Below are positions 1 to 11,280 of a stretch of DNA of 64,000 nt, piece by piece; within the stretch, counting starts at the first letter, position 1, and the number at the start of each line of letters is the position of its first letter. This DNA comes from Glebionis coronaria (lineage: Eukaryota; Streptophyta; Magnoliopsida; Asterales; Asteraceae). Both the position numbers and the translations under genes were made by a program. Below the pieces are notes generated by a model that saw nothing but the letters and a program-made list of their open reading frames with translations, had not been told where the DNA came from and searched no databases. The stretch is from positions 499,121,627 through 499,185,626 of the forward strand of contig CM046881.1 of assembly GCA_025667525.1 (NCBI GenBank), given 5' to 3'.

Positions 1-326
1 GTTTGTGTTTTTATTGTGTTTTAGGACCAAAATATTAAAAAGGAAGAAAAACACGGGCTTTTATCGAAGAAAACGGGAAAGGACGAAGTCAAAAGATCAA
101 GAGTGCAAAAAGAACGGAAGTCCAAGGCCTATTCTGAAGATTTATCGAAGAAAAAGTCAAAAGACGGAAGTTTAACGAAGTCGAAGAACTTAAGTCTAAT
201 AGAAGAAGAAAATTAAAAGACAAGTTCAAATCCCGAGACGACAAAGACGAAGAATTAAATTCGAGTCGAGAAAACGTGAAGAAAGCAAGAAAGAAGATGC
301 AACACATGCACTCCTTCCACCTTCCC

Positions 327-358
327 TATAAATACCCTCCTAATAGTCATTAGGAGGG
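327..358 (+). promoter_or_regulatory. TATA box followed at once by a perfect hairpin in LTR A
   Basis: TATAAATA at 327-334 is followed without a gap by CCCTCCTAAT (335-344), a 4-base loop AGTC, and ATTAGGAGGG (349-358), a perfect 10-bp stem. The 3' LTR has the same cassette at 9966-9996. From the usual TATA-to-start distance, transcription would begin in or just after the hairpin. That is inference. A very similar cassette is in the LTR of unrelated element E. Confidence 0.7.
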
Positions 359-913
359 GAGTTAGAATTTTTAGTTAATTTTCACTTTTTCTTAGTTTTC
401 TCTAGTTTTAGAGAGAGAAAGTCTTAAACTTTCTCTCACTAGTTCATCTTTTTCTTTTAATCTTTCAAGATTAAACACTTTGTATTGCTTATTTTTATTA
501 ATCAAGTTCTATTTTAAGCTTTAAAATCCTAAATCTCATTCTACTTTTCTTTGATTTAAGGTTGATTTTGGTGCGTATATCATAAGATCCGTGTTGTTCT
601 AATTGATTTCGTGCTTAAAAGTTAATCTTTTGATCATTTTACAAGTTTTCATTTGATTAAGCTTTAAGACTTTAGTGCTTATTGGCTTATTTTTATGATT
701 AGCTTATTTTTCTTATAAAAGTTTTATTAAAAAGTTTATGTTTTTATTGTTTGATCCAAAAAGTTGCTTATTTTCGAGTTAGATAAGTTGATTAGAGTGC
801 TTATTTGATCCGGTTTAGGCATTGATTCGGGTTAGTTTCGTGATAAGCTCTCAAATATAGCTTATTCACTTGCTTAACCGAATTCCACAATTTTAGGAAG
901 GGGTACAACTCCC

Positions 914-1290
914 CTTTCCGATTGGTCCCTTTTTCCGAGCAGCCCTCCCCTCTTTCCGATTGAGTCCAATCGGAAGAGGGTTTTCATTTTCCGATTGGCA
1001 CCATTAATTATTCCGATATAGCCACTATTCAATATTCCGATTGTGGAGTTTTTGGTCATTCCGATTGAATGGATCTGAATGTGTTCCGATTTGAGCAAGT
1101 TTCACTTTATTCCGATTGAGTCTTTCGTCCATATTCCGATTGGGACTTTTCCCAATATTCCGATTAGTATGATTTGCCAAGTATTCCGATTGTGTGCATT
1201 TTGTGAATATTCCGATTGATGGTTTTTGGTGTATTCCGATTGAGTTGTTCCACCCATATTCCGATCAACTGATTAGAAAACATTCCGATC
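914..1290 (+). repeat. Phased ATTCCGATTG motif array in 5' LTR A
   Basis: The core ATTCCGATTG recurs with its CCG at 991, 1013, 1037, 1061, 1086, 1112, 1136, 1160, 1186, 1212, 1236, 1261 and 1285. Steps are 22-26 bp, mostly 24-26. Less regular copies lie at 918, 935 and 956, and an inverted copy CCAATCGGA at 967-975. Only the core is conserved; the roughly 15 bp between cores differ. The 3' LTR repeats the array at 10534-10910. Confidence 0.9.
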
Positions 1291-1659
1291 AGGGTATCTT
1301 TAGGCTTGTTTTGGTGTACTCCGTTCTTACTTTCTTATAGTACTTTTTAACTAAGTTTTTATTTTTAGCAAACTTTCCAAGTGTTAGTTTTATTGCGTGT
1401 GCTAGTACTTTTCCTTTGTTACCTTTAAGTTTATATGCATTTATTTTTACTCATCGATTTAGTATTAATCTTTTAACTTCCATTTTACTCAACGACACTT
1501 TAATTATTTGCTAATAGTTTAAAACAAACAAACCAAACCATTCTCTTGATTCACCAAAAGACGATTGAGTCGCACTTAAGACCGGTTTTCAATTCCAAAA
1601 GACTTGGGACTAACAAATTTTGATACTAGGGTAAAACCGAGTAAAAACCGAGTATTAAA

Positions 1660-1677
1660 TGGCGCCGCTGCCGGCTC
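1660..1677 (+). other. Primer-binding site of element A (tRNA-Asp type)
   Basis: TGGCGCCGCTGCCGGC begins two bases after the LTR end. From memory of plant tRNA-Asp(GUC), its 3' end is complementary to TGGCGCCGTTGCCGG, so this matches with one or two differences. tRNA-Asp priming is known for Athila-type elements. The following leader to about 1780 is conserved in element C. Confidence 0.85.
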
Positions 1678-1881
1678 TTTTCGTTAAGATAAACGGTTTC
1701 TAGTGAGAGACGCATTGAATTTTGGGATCCATTCTTTGAACGTTATTTTCATTGTTATAAAAATTTTCAAAAAATCCAAAAAATTATAAACCTCTTCAAA
1801 AATACAAAAACATTAAAAAACCTATAAAAACCAAAAAGATTATATAGATATTTTTTGTGTATATTTTTCTTCTGTAGGTGT

Positions 1882-4800
1882 ATGCGTACTAGATCTTCCA
1901 ACTATTCTGAGCCCGAGACTCTTGAAGATTTAGATATGGCTGGTGTTAATAACAACAATAATCACCCACCTCAACAAAATTTGAATAACAACAACAACAA
2001 CAACAACAACAATGTCCTTCTACCTGATTTACGAACCATGGAGGAATTGTGTCAACCCACCATGAACGGACGCGGAGGCCCGATTGCGCTGATGCATATC
2101 ACGGCTCAAGAGTTTTCGTTGAAGCATCACATGATCCAACAAGTGCAAACTAATCCATTCGCCGGAATGCCTAATGATGATGCCAACAAACACCTCGACA
2201 AATTCATTACTATCACTCAAAGCATGAGGTCCCCCGGTGTTTCTATGGATGACCTTCGCCTCCAACTTTTTCCACACTCGCTTTCTCACCATGCCGAAAA
2301 ATGGTTTGACCGTCTTCCAAAGAATTCTATTCATACGTGGAATGACATGACTCAACGCTTTTTATCGCGCTACTTTCCCCCATCCATGGTCACTAGCCTT
2401 CGTAACCAAATCAGTGGATTTATGCAAGAGAATGATGAATCGCTTTTTGATGCTTGGGAACGCTACAATGATTTGATCGACCGCTGTCCTAATCACAATA
2501 TGCTCCCCGTCACTCTCATTGACACCTTCTACAATGGTCTCACTTTTCGTGATCGTGACACGATCAATGCCGCCGCCGGTGGTACTTTTATGAAAAGGAG
2601 ACCGGAGGAGTGTCGAGAGTTGATTGAAAACATGACTACTCACCACAAGAATTGGGATTCTTCCGCATCCTCAAGATCTAATCAGAGAGTCAATGTCTCA
2701 TCTACTTCTTCCACCACCAACTCGTCTGTTTTGGAACGTGCTATTCTTGATATTAACAAAAGTCTCCAAATTTTGACTTCTAACCAAACTCAACAAGCTA
2801 AAGCCGTTGCTATTTCTTGTGACACATGTGGTGGTCCTCATTCCTACAATGAGTGTCCTTCTACTCACGGCAATTATTCTGAAGACGTTAACGCAGCATA
2901 TGGTACTTATCCCACGGGAGGCTATCAAGCTCGCCCTCAAGGAGACCGTAACTTGCTAAGTTATCGCTCCAACAATTATCTTGCTCCTCCCGGTTTCCCT
3001 CCTGCTAACCAATCCCAACCTCTTGCAAATAATCAATATCAATCCCAAAGAAACCCATACCCAACTCAAGGAAATTCTCAAGCTTACCAGGCTCCACCTC
3101 TCAATCAACCGATGGCAGTGAATCCAGATGTCGAGAAATTTATGAAGACTAATCGGGAGTTGGTGACGAATCTTCAGAGTCAAGTCCGCAACTTGAAGGG
3201 AGAAATGACAAAACAAGGGAACGATATTCGAGCCGAGCTAAGGAATGATATGGCCAAACACAGTGATGCAATTAATGCAAACATGCAAAACTCTTTTAAC
3301 AATCAAGCTCTTCACCTTCGTGATATGATTGGTTCGCTCATCCAAGGTAATCAACCCTCTTCTTCGGGTACTCTTCCGAGTAATACCGTTGCGAATCCAA
3401 GAGGGGAGATGAAAGCAATCACCACTCGTAGTGGTAAAGGTTATATGGAACCCGAGCTTCCTACACCTCCACCCGTGATTGTGAACAAGGAAAAAGAGCA
3501 ACTTTCCCCACCTCCTTCACCTTCTATCCCCATTTCCCCACCACCCGTGGTTGTGAGTGATCCTATTCCATTAAAGTCTTCTTCTTCATCCAATATACCT
3601 TATCCCTCAAGGTTGAGGAAAGAGAAGCAAAAGAGCAAGGATGATATTCAGGTTTCAAACTTTCTAAAAATGTTTAAACAATTGAATTTTAACATCTCCT
3701 TTGCCGAGGCTCTCGCTCACATGCCCAAATACGCTAAGATGTTTAAAGATCTTCTAAGTGATAAAGAGAAACTCCTTGACCTTGCTCAGACCCACCTTAA
3801 TGAGAATTGCTCCGCAGTGCTCTTAAGGCAATTTCCCACCAAACTTGGTGATCCGGGTCGCTTCTTGATTCCTTGCAACTTCCCGGGAGTAGAGAATTGC
3901 ATGGCCCTAGCCGATTTAGGTGCCAGTATAAATTTAATGCCTTTAAGTGTTTTGAAGCAATTATCTCTCCCCGAGCTAGTCCCCACCAAAATGACTTTGG
4001 AATTAGCCAACCGTACGGTTGCTTATCCAGTGGGGATAGCCGAAGATGTCTTTGTTGGCGTCGATAAATTCACCTTCCCGGCGGATTTTGTCGTCGTTGA
4101 CTACGAGATGGATCCCCATGTTCCATTAATCGTTGGACGTCCCTTCCTGAGGACCGGTCGCACTCTTATTGATGTAGCCGCAGGCGAAATAATCATGAGA
4201 GTTGGTGACGATAAAATTGTCTTCAACATGGGTAAGATTTCTAAGCAACCTTATTCGTATGAGAGTGTTAATGCTATTGATGTTCTCGATGAGGCTTGTG
4301 AAGAACATTTTCATTATGCTTGCAAAAGTACTCCTTCTTCTCTACCCAATGTTGAGACCGTTGCCTCAATTGCTCCAGCATTGACTCCTTTTGGAGAAAG
4401 TGACTTGGATGATTTCGAAGCTAGCTTGGGTCCTCTCGATATTAAGTATGATAATTTGTCCACCAATTGGGATGAAGATATTCGTACTATTGAGAGACTT
4501 CTCAATGAGGACCCTTTGTCTCCTCCTACTCCTAAAGAGGTGACTAATGATGATCCATCGTTAGTTTCACCATCTATTGAGAATCCTCCTACTCTTGAGC
4601 TTAAGGACCTACCGCCTCATCTTGAGTACGTTTTTCTGGAAGACGACGAGAAGCTACCGGTCATCATCGCAAAGGATCTGCAAGAAGGCGAAAAAACCCG
4701 ACTTGTCGCTGTGTTGAAGAAGCATAAAAGAGCTATCGCTTGGAAAATCTCTGACATCCGCGGAATTGATTCTCACTTCTGCAAACATAAAATTCTCATG

Positions 4801-7503
4801 GAGGACGACTTTAAGCCCACAATTCAAAGTCAACGAAGGGTTAATCCTAAAATACATGAAGTCATCAAAAAAGAGGTTATCAAACTTCTTGATGCGGGTA
4901 TGATTTACCCTATTTCGGATTCACCATGGGTTAGTCCAGTCCATTGTGTGCCTAAGAAAGGTGGAATCACCGTTGTACCCAATGCAAACAACGAGTTGAT
5001 TCCTACCCGTCTCGTTACTGGGTGGAGAGTTTGTATAGACTACCGCAAACTCAATGATGCCACGAGAAAGGATCATTTCCCTCTACCTTTTATGGACCAA
5101 ATGCTTGAACGTTTAGCGGGTAATGAATATTACTGCTTTCTTGATGGTTTCTCGGGTTATTTTCAAATACCCATCGATCCCCAAGATCAAGAGAAGACAA
5201 CATTCACTTGTCCCTACGGCACATTTGCTTATAAAAGAATGCCTTTTGGCTTATGCAATGCCCCCGGGACTTTCCAAAGGTGCATGTTGGCTATATTCCA
5301 TGACATGGTTGAGCAAACCATGGAAGTCTTCATGGATGATTTCTCGGTCTTCAGGGATTCCTTCTCTTCCTGCCTTGCCAATTTGGAACGTATGCTTAAG
5401 CGGTGCGAAGACACTCGCCTTGTTCTGAATTGGGAAAAATGCCATTTTATGGTAAAAGAAGGCATTGTGCTAGGACACAAAATCTCTAAAGCCGGTCTTG
5501 AAGTCGACCGTGCTAAAGTTGATGTCATATCCAAATTACCTCCACCTTCAACCGTGAAGGGTGTGAGAAGCTTTCTGGGTCATGCGGGCTTCTATCGTCG
5601 ATTCATTCAGGATTTCTCTAAAATCGCTCGCCCGATGACCCACCTCTTGGAAAAGGATACTACTTTTATCTTTTCTAAAGAGTGTCTCGAAGACTTCAAT
5701 CTTCTTAAGGATAAGCTAACTAAGGCACCGGTCTTGGTTACACCTAATTCGGAGCTGCCTTTTGAATTGATGTGCGATGCTAGCGACTTTGCTATTGGTG
5801 CGGTTTTGGGCCAACGAGTGAATAAAAACTTCCAACCAATCCACTACGCTAGCAAAACAATGACGGGGGCTCAATTGCATTATACGACAACCGAAAAAGA
5901 GCTTTTAGCTGTTGTCTATGCTTTTGAGAAATTTCGCCCCTATCTTGTTTTATCCACCACCATCGTATACACGGACCATTCCGCGTTGAAGTACTTGATG
6001 ACTAAGAACGACTCTAAGCCAAGACTTCTTCGCTGGGTTTTGCTCCTTCAAGAATTCAACATTGAAATTCGTGACAAGAAGGGAGCCGAAAACCTGGCCG
6101 CGGATCATCTGAGTCGACTTGAGGATCCATATCAAGGGGATCATCCGAACAAAGAGATCAATGACTCTTTCCCCCTTGAGACCTTAATGTCTATAAATCT
6201 CAATCTTGATGGAACCCCGTGGTTTGCGGACATTGCAAACTACTTAGCGGGTGGTATTCTCATCCAAGGGTTAACATCCCAACAAAAGAAGAAGTTCTTG
6301 AACGATGTTAAGACTTACTTTTGGGATGACCCTTATCTATTCAAACAGTGTGCTGATCTGATTATTCGTCTATGTGTTGACGGACCGGCAGCTTTCGATA
6401 TCCTCCAAGCTTGCCACAAAGGACCCACCGGTGGTCACTTTGGTCCCAACTACACCGCTAAGAAAGTGTTTGATTCAGGATTCTACTGGCCCACCATTTA
6501 TCGTGACGCTCACGAAATGGTTAAGCATTGTGATGCTTGCCAACGTCAAGGCAAGATCACACATAAGGATGAGATGCCTCAAAATTTCATACAGGAATGT
6601 GAAATCTTTGACGTATGGGGAATCGACTTTATGGGGCCATTTCCATCATCCAAAGGGAACAAGTACATCCTCGTCGCTGTCGACTACGTCTCTAAATGGG
6701 TTGAAGCTAAGGCTCTTCCTACGAATGACGCGAGGGTTGTTGTGAACTTTTTGAAGCAGCTTTTCGCTCGATTTGGCGTTCCTCGTGCTATCATCAGTGA
6801 CCGCGGGACTCATTTTTGCAACGATCAATTTGCAAGAGTCATGTCAAAGTATGGTGTCACTCACCGTCTTTCCACCGCCTATCATCCCCAAACCAATGGG
6901 CAAGCTGAGATTTCCAATCGTGGCTTGAAGAGAATTTTGGAGCGTACTGTGGGAGAGCATCGTGCCGCGTAGGTCGATAAGTTAGATGATGCTCTGTGGG
7001 CTTTCCGTACTGCTTACAAGACCCCGATCGGCTGCACGCCTTATCGTCTTGTGTACGTGAAAGCCTGCCACCTACCCATCGAGCTGGAACATAAGGCGCA
7101 CTGGGCCTTGAAGTGGGCTAACTTCGACATCATCAAAGCCGGTGATCATCGCAAGGTTCAACTCAACGAGCTAACTGAACTGAGGAATGAAGCTTATGAG
7201 AACGCGCTGATCTACAAGGAGAAGACGAAGATGATCCACGATGCTAAAATCAAGAACCGAGAGTTCCACGTTGGTGATCAAGTCTTACTCTTTAACTCTC
7301 GGTTGAAGATCTTCTCTGGCAAGTTGAAGAGCCGCTGGTCTGGTCCATTCACCGTCGCCAAAGTCTTTCCTTATGGGACCATTGAGCTTTCTCAGCCGAA
7401 TGGGCCCAACTTCAAGGTGAATGGCCAGCGTTTGAAGCTGTACTTTGGTGAGGACATCTCTCAGGAGATGATTCCCTCCCTCACCACGTTCCCCATGAAC
7501 TAA
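1882..7503 (+). CDS. Athila-like gag-pol polyprotein with one in-frame stop
   Basis: The start MRTRSSNY at 1882 matches the start of the related gag in element C; reading is open from 1855. Asn-run near residue 30 is encoded by an AAC microsatellite. The gag core lies at about residues 136-203 and a CCHC-type knuckle ([13 protein letters not shown]) at about 313. Protease has ADLGAS near 678. RT has FMDD near 1150 (5329-5340). RNase H has MCDAS near 1299. Integrase has an HHCC segment near 1512 and catalytic D, D, E near 1582, 1640 and 1676. An in-frame TAG at 6970-6972 cuts the integrase C-terminal part, which continues in frame to 7503. No chromodomain or envelope ORF follows. The protein would copy the element's RNA and integrate it. 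Either the stop kills this copy or the truncated form is made. Confidence 0.93.
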
Positions 7504-9516
7504 AATTGGGTCGATTCAGGCTCATGACTCGGTGAACAAAAACAAGCGCTTCTCGGGAGGCAACCCGTGTTCTATCCTTTACTGCTTTCATAATAAGTGT
7601 AGGGGGAGCCCCACATATGTTTGTTGTCTTGTTTCTTGTGCTGTGTAGGGATTAACAGCTTCAGAGAGCATCTTGATGAATTTTGACGGACCGTGATACC
7701 GTGTTTCCATCTTCCCTGTTTTATCCTAAACTCTTGTGATTCAATATTTCATATTCCATATGTTCACATTGAATTCACTTTAGTTGTCCTTTCCTTAGCA
7801 AGATTTAAACAAAGTGCACAATGTCCTAAGTGTAGGGGAGTTTACTCCCACATGCTTAAACATTGAGGACAATGTTTATCTCAAGTGTAGGGGGGACTTC
7901 TATCGAAGTAAGTGGTCTTTTCCATGAATTTGCCCTCATTTTAACCGGAAAATTTGATTTTTCGACATTTTTCAAAATTTTTAATCTATTTTGGCCTAGT
8001 TGTATAGTTGTATTTGCCTTTGTTATGTTTCCTTTGCTAGAATAAATTTTTAATAAAGTGGTTTTAGATTTTTCTTAGTCGTGAACATTTTGACTCAACC
8101 CGAGTTTACTTACCTAAGTTTACTCTAGCTAGTATCCTTAACGTGTTTAAGTCAAGTTTTGCTAGGCTTTTATATAAGGAGCTATAAAACGCGAAAGTCT
8201 TAACTCTCACAGGTTAAGAACAAGAACTTTTCGCAAGTTCCTATAATTGATCCTAGAGAGTCGTTTATCAAGGGAACTTTAAAACGCGATTTCTAAACTT
8301 GAAAAAGTCTAAGAATTTGCAAGATCCTATAGGCGACTCGAAAACCCAAAACTTTGATTTAATAGGCTAAGCATCCACGAGTCTCATTCCTTGAGATTTT
8401 AAATTGTGGAGAACGAGAGATGATAGAGTCAATTATAAGTTCGGTATTCTTTCGTGAATTTATGTGAGTTAATTATGAGCCTATTCTCCCTCCGCTTGTT
8501 AATAAATTAATCTGCTAATAAATAAGGTTGTACGATTTAAAAGGTTACTTAGCTTCTAGCCCTAGATCGTTTAAAAGTTGCTCGGTAATGACGAAAGTTC
8601 ATAGCCAAGGCATAACTTATGAAGTGGGGCGCAAAGATTGGCGAGTCCGAAAAGGCCCTAACAAGGCATGAGGGCTACATTTTGTTGCTAAAGATCCAAA
8701 AGTGATGTGAAGAATCATTTATCGAAAATCAATATGAAGGATCGAGACACACGACGAAAAGCAAGAACTCCCCAAAAGTCATGGAGAAGTCTATCCGAAA
8801 AGACCCTACAAGGTATGAGGATAAATAGATCCAAGTCCTAAAAGGAGGCGGATCGTTGTATATCAAAATCCAAAATAAAGATTGGAGAAAAATGAAGAAG
8901 TCGTGGTCCAAAGATGAAGAATCTCTCAAAAACTTCAAGTGAAGAAATTCCTATTATGAAGAGAAGACCATAATTTCAAAAACGTCTCTCGAAGATTCGA
9001 AGTATGAAGTCACTGCCAAATATCGGCCCGAGAAAGGTCTCAAATCGCGAACCAAGTTATGCCAAGATATGAACTTTTTGATATCCCGAGAAGCAGTTTT
9101 AAAAGATTTGGTCATTTAGCTAACTATTGATTAAATCGTTCACTTTATTTTCGGACTAAATAACTATCGAAATAAGTCAAACAATGCATCCTCGTGATCA
9201 TTCAAGACAAAAATAAAATATAAGAGATACACCTAGGAATAAGGGAGTCTAAGTGAGTAATTGGCCCACATGAGTTCGTGATAGTTTGCTAACTTATAAT
9301 AACAATGATCTCGTTTTTAAGCTTGGTATGGGGAACGTGAAACTCAAGGATGATAAACGTTCATGTCCGCCAAAACCCAATGTAAGTTTTTAATTTCTTT
9401 ACTTATTTCTATCTTTTATGTTTAGTATTTAATAAAGGCCAAGGTGGGTTATTTATGATGGAAAATGTAAACCGTGCTTTAAAATTAATGCATTGCATGA
9501 GGGCATTGCAATGGTC
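7504..9516 (+). other. Long 3' noncoding region of element A, conserved in C
   Basis: No ORF of note lies in these 2 kb, yet the sequence aligns through most of its length with 34198-36205 of element C, and parts match element D on the minus strand. It holds three internal copies of the polypurine-tract motif AAGTGTAGGGG (7595, 7828, 7883) and the hairpin at 7858-7877. Athila elements often have an envelope-like ORF here; I see none. Confidence 0.8.
7858..7877 (+). other. Conserved hairpin AAACATTG-AGGA-CAATGTTT (A)
   Basis: A perfect 8-bp stem with a 4-base loop lies between two PPT-like purine tracts. The same palindrome is at 34562-34581 in C and 51674-51693 in D. Confidence 0.75.
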
Positions 9517-9530
9517 AAGTGTAGGGGATT
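9517..9530 (+). other. Polypurine tract of element A
   Basis: AAGTGTAGGGGATT abuts the 3' LTR and is the expected plus-strand priming site. The same string abuts the 3' LTR of element C (36206-36219). Confidence 0.85.
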
Positions 9531-11280
9531 TAATAAGTGTGAAAACACTTATCCTTTTTACCACTTATTTCCAATAGTAACAAGACCAAAATGTGTGATT
9601 TATGTCGTAAAAGTCGGAATTATGCGTGGTTTGTGTTTTTATTGTGTTTTAGGACCAAAATATTAAAAAGGAAGAAAAACACGGGCTTTCACGGGCTTTT
9701 ATCGAAGAAAACGGGAAAGGACGAAGTCAAAAGATCAAGAGTGCAAAAAGAACGGAAGTCCAAGGCCTATTCTGAAGATTTATCGAAGAAAAAGTCAAAA
9801 GACGGAAGTTTAACGAAGTCGAAGAACTTAAGTCTAATAGAAGAAGAAAATTAAAAGACAAGTTCAAATCCCGAGACGACAAAGACGAAGAATTAAAGTC
9901 GAGTCGAGAAAACACGAAGAAAGCAAGAAAGAAGATGCAACACATGCACTCCTTCCACCTTCCCTATAAATACCCTCCTAATAGTCATTAGGAGGGGAGT
10001 TAGAATTTTTAGTTAATTTTCACTTTTTCTTAGTTTTCTCTAGTTTTAGAGAGAGAAAGTCTTAAACTTTCTCTCACTAGTTCATCTTTTTCTTTTAATC
10101 TTTCAAGATTAAACACTTTGTATTGCTTATTTTTATTAATCAAGTTCTATTTTAAGCTTTAAAATCCTTAATCTCATTCTACTTTTCTTTGATTTAAGGT
10201 TGATTTTGGTGCGTATATCATAAGATCCGTGTTGTTCTAATTGATTTCGTGCTTAAAAGTTAATCTTTTGATCATTTTACAAGTTTTCGTTTGATTAAGC
10301 TTTAAGACTTTAGTGGTTATTGGCTTATTTTTATGATTAGCTTATTTTTCTTATAAAAGTTTTATTAAAAAGTTTATGTTTTTATTGTTTGATCCAAAAA
10401 GTTGCTTATTTTCGAGTTAAATTTGATCCGGTTTAGGCATTGATTCGGGTTAGTTTCGTGATAAGCTCTCAAATATAGCTTATTCACTTGCTTAACCGAA
10501 TTCCACAATTTTAGGAAGGGGTACAACTCCCCTTTCCGATTTGTCCCTTTTTCCAAGCAGCCCTCCCCTCTTTCCGATTGAGTCCAATCGGAAGAGGGTT
10601 TTCATTTTCCGATTGGCACCATTAATTATTCCGATCTAGCCACTATTCAATATTCCGATTGTGGAGTTTTTGGTCATTCCGATTGAATGGATCTGAATGT
10701 GTTCCGATTTGAGCAAGTTTCACTTTATTCCGACTGGGTCTTTCGTCCATATTCCGATTGGGACTTTTCCCAATATTCCGATTAGTATGATTTGCCAAGT
10801 ATTCCGATTGTGTGCATTTTGTGAATATTCCGATTGATGGTTTTTGGTGTATTCCGATTGAGTTGTTCCACCCATATTCCGATCAACTGATCGGAAAACA
10901 TTCCGATCAGGGTATCTTTTGGCTTGTTTTGGTGTACTCCGTTCTTACTTTCTTATAGTACTTTTTAACTAAGTTTTTATTTTTAGCAAACTTTCCAAGT
11001 GTTAGTTTTATTGCGTGTGCTTGTACTTTTCCTTTGTTACCTTTAAGTTTATATGCATTTATTTTTACTCATCGATTTAGTATTAATCTTTTAACTTCCA
11101 TTTTACTCAACGACACTTTAATTATTTGCTAATAGTTTAAAACAAACAAACCAAACCATTCTCTTGATTCACCAAAAGACGATTGAGTCGCACTTAAGAC
11201 CGGTTTTCAATTCGAAAAGACTTGGGACTAACGAATTTTGATACTAGGGTAAAACCGAGTATTAAAAAAACCTAGTATTA
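9531..11280 (+). repeat. 3' LTR of element A
   Basis: 1750 bp, starting TAATAAGTGTG (element C starts TGATAGGTGTG at the matching point) and ending CCTAGTATTA. It repeats 1-1657 closely. Visible differences include a 10-bp duplication (CACGGGCTTT) near 9682-9697 and a loss of about 20 bp near 10415. The right flank is copia coding sequence, which fixes the boundary at 11280. Confidence 0.93.
10534..10910 (+). repeat. Phased ATTCCGATTG motif array in 3' LTR A
   Basis: Second copy of the 914-1290 array, with a few substitutions inside cores (for example TTCCGACTG near 10730). Confidence 0.88.

Larger units (their letters stand above)
1..1657 (+). repeat. 5' LTR of element A (left end cut by window)
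   Basis: Position 1 corresponds to 9629 of the 3' LTR. The LTR ends in GAGTATTA at 1657, two bases before the primer site. It holds a TATA box (327-334), a hairpin just downstream, a cluster of GCTTATT heptamers (about 480-870) and a phased ATTCCGATTG array (914-1290). ORFs read on either strand here are shadows with no family match. Confidence 0.93.
1..11280 (+). mobile_element. Element A: Athila-like Ty3/gypsy LTR retrotransposon, nearly complete
   Basis: Two long direct repeats (1-1657 and 9531-11280) flank a gag-pol region in the order gag, protease, RT, RNase H, integrase, which is Ty3/gypsy order. A primer site matching tRNA-Asp directly follows the left repeat and a polypurine tract precedes the right one. 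The left LTR lacks its first 98 bases because the window starts inside it. The element is inserted in the reverse transcriptase of a minus-strand copia element, whose reading resumes at 11281 with GGGCCC. The left target duplication is out of view. The LTR copies differ by about 17 substitutions and a few indels over roughly 1.64 kb, suggesting a fairly young insertion. Confidence 0.95.

Noticed and set aside
914..1290. Regular repeats with unlike spacers, reminiscent of a CRISPR array
   Set aside because: The conserved core is only about 10 bp with about 15-bp gaps, it lies inside a duplicated plant LTR, and there are no cas genes.
1660..1677. Part of a tRNA-Asp gene
   Set aside because: Only the 3' complement is present, next to an LTR end; it is a primer-binding site.
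6970..6972. Programmed readthrough stop in element A integrase
   Set aside because: It lies in the middle of the integrase region, where D shows open reading at the same point, so a point mutation is simpler.
7504..9516. Envelope-like ORF of an Athila element
   Set aside because: The longest ORFs (60 and 69 codons) are unrelated to each other and lack signal-peptide or membrane patterns; the conservation is at the DNA level.
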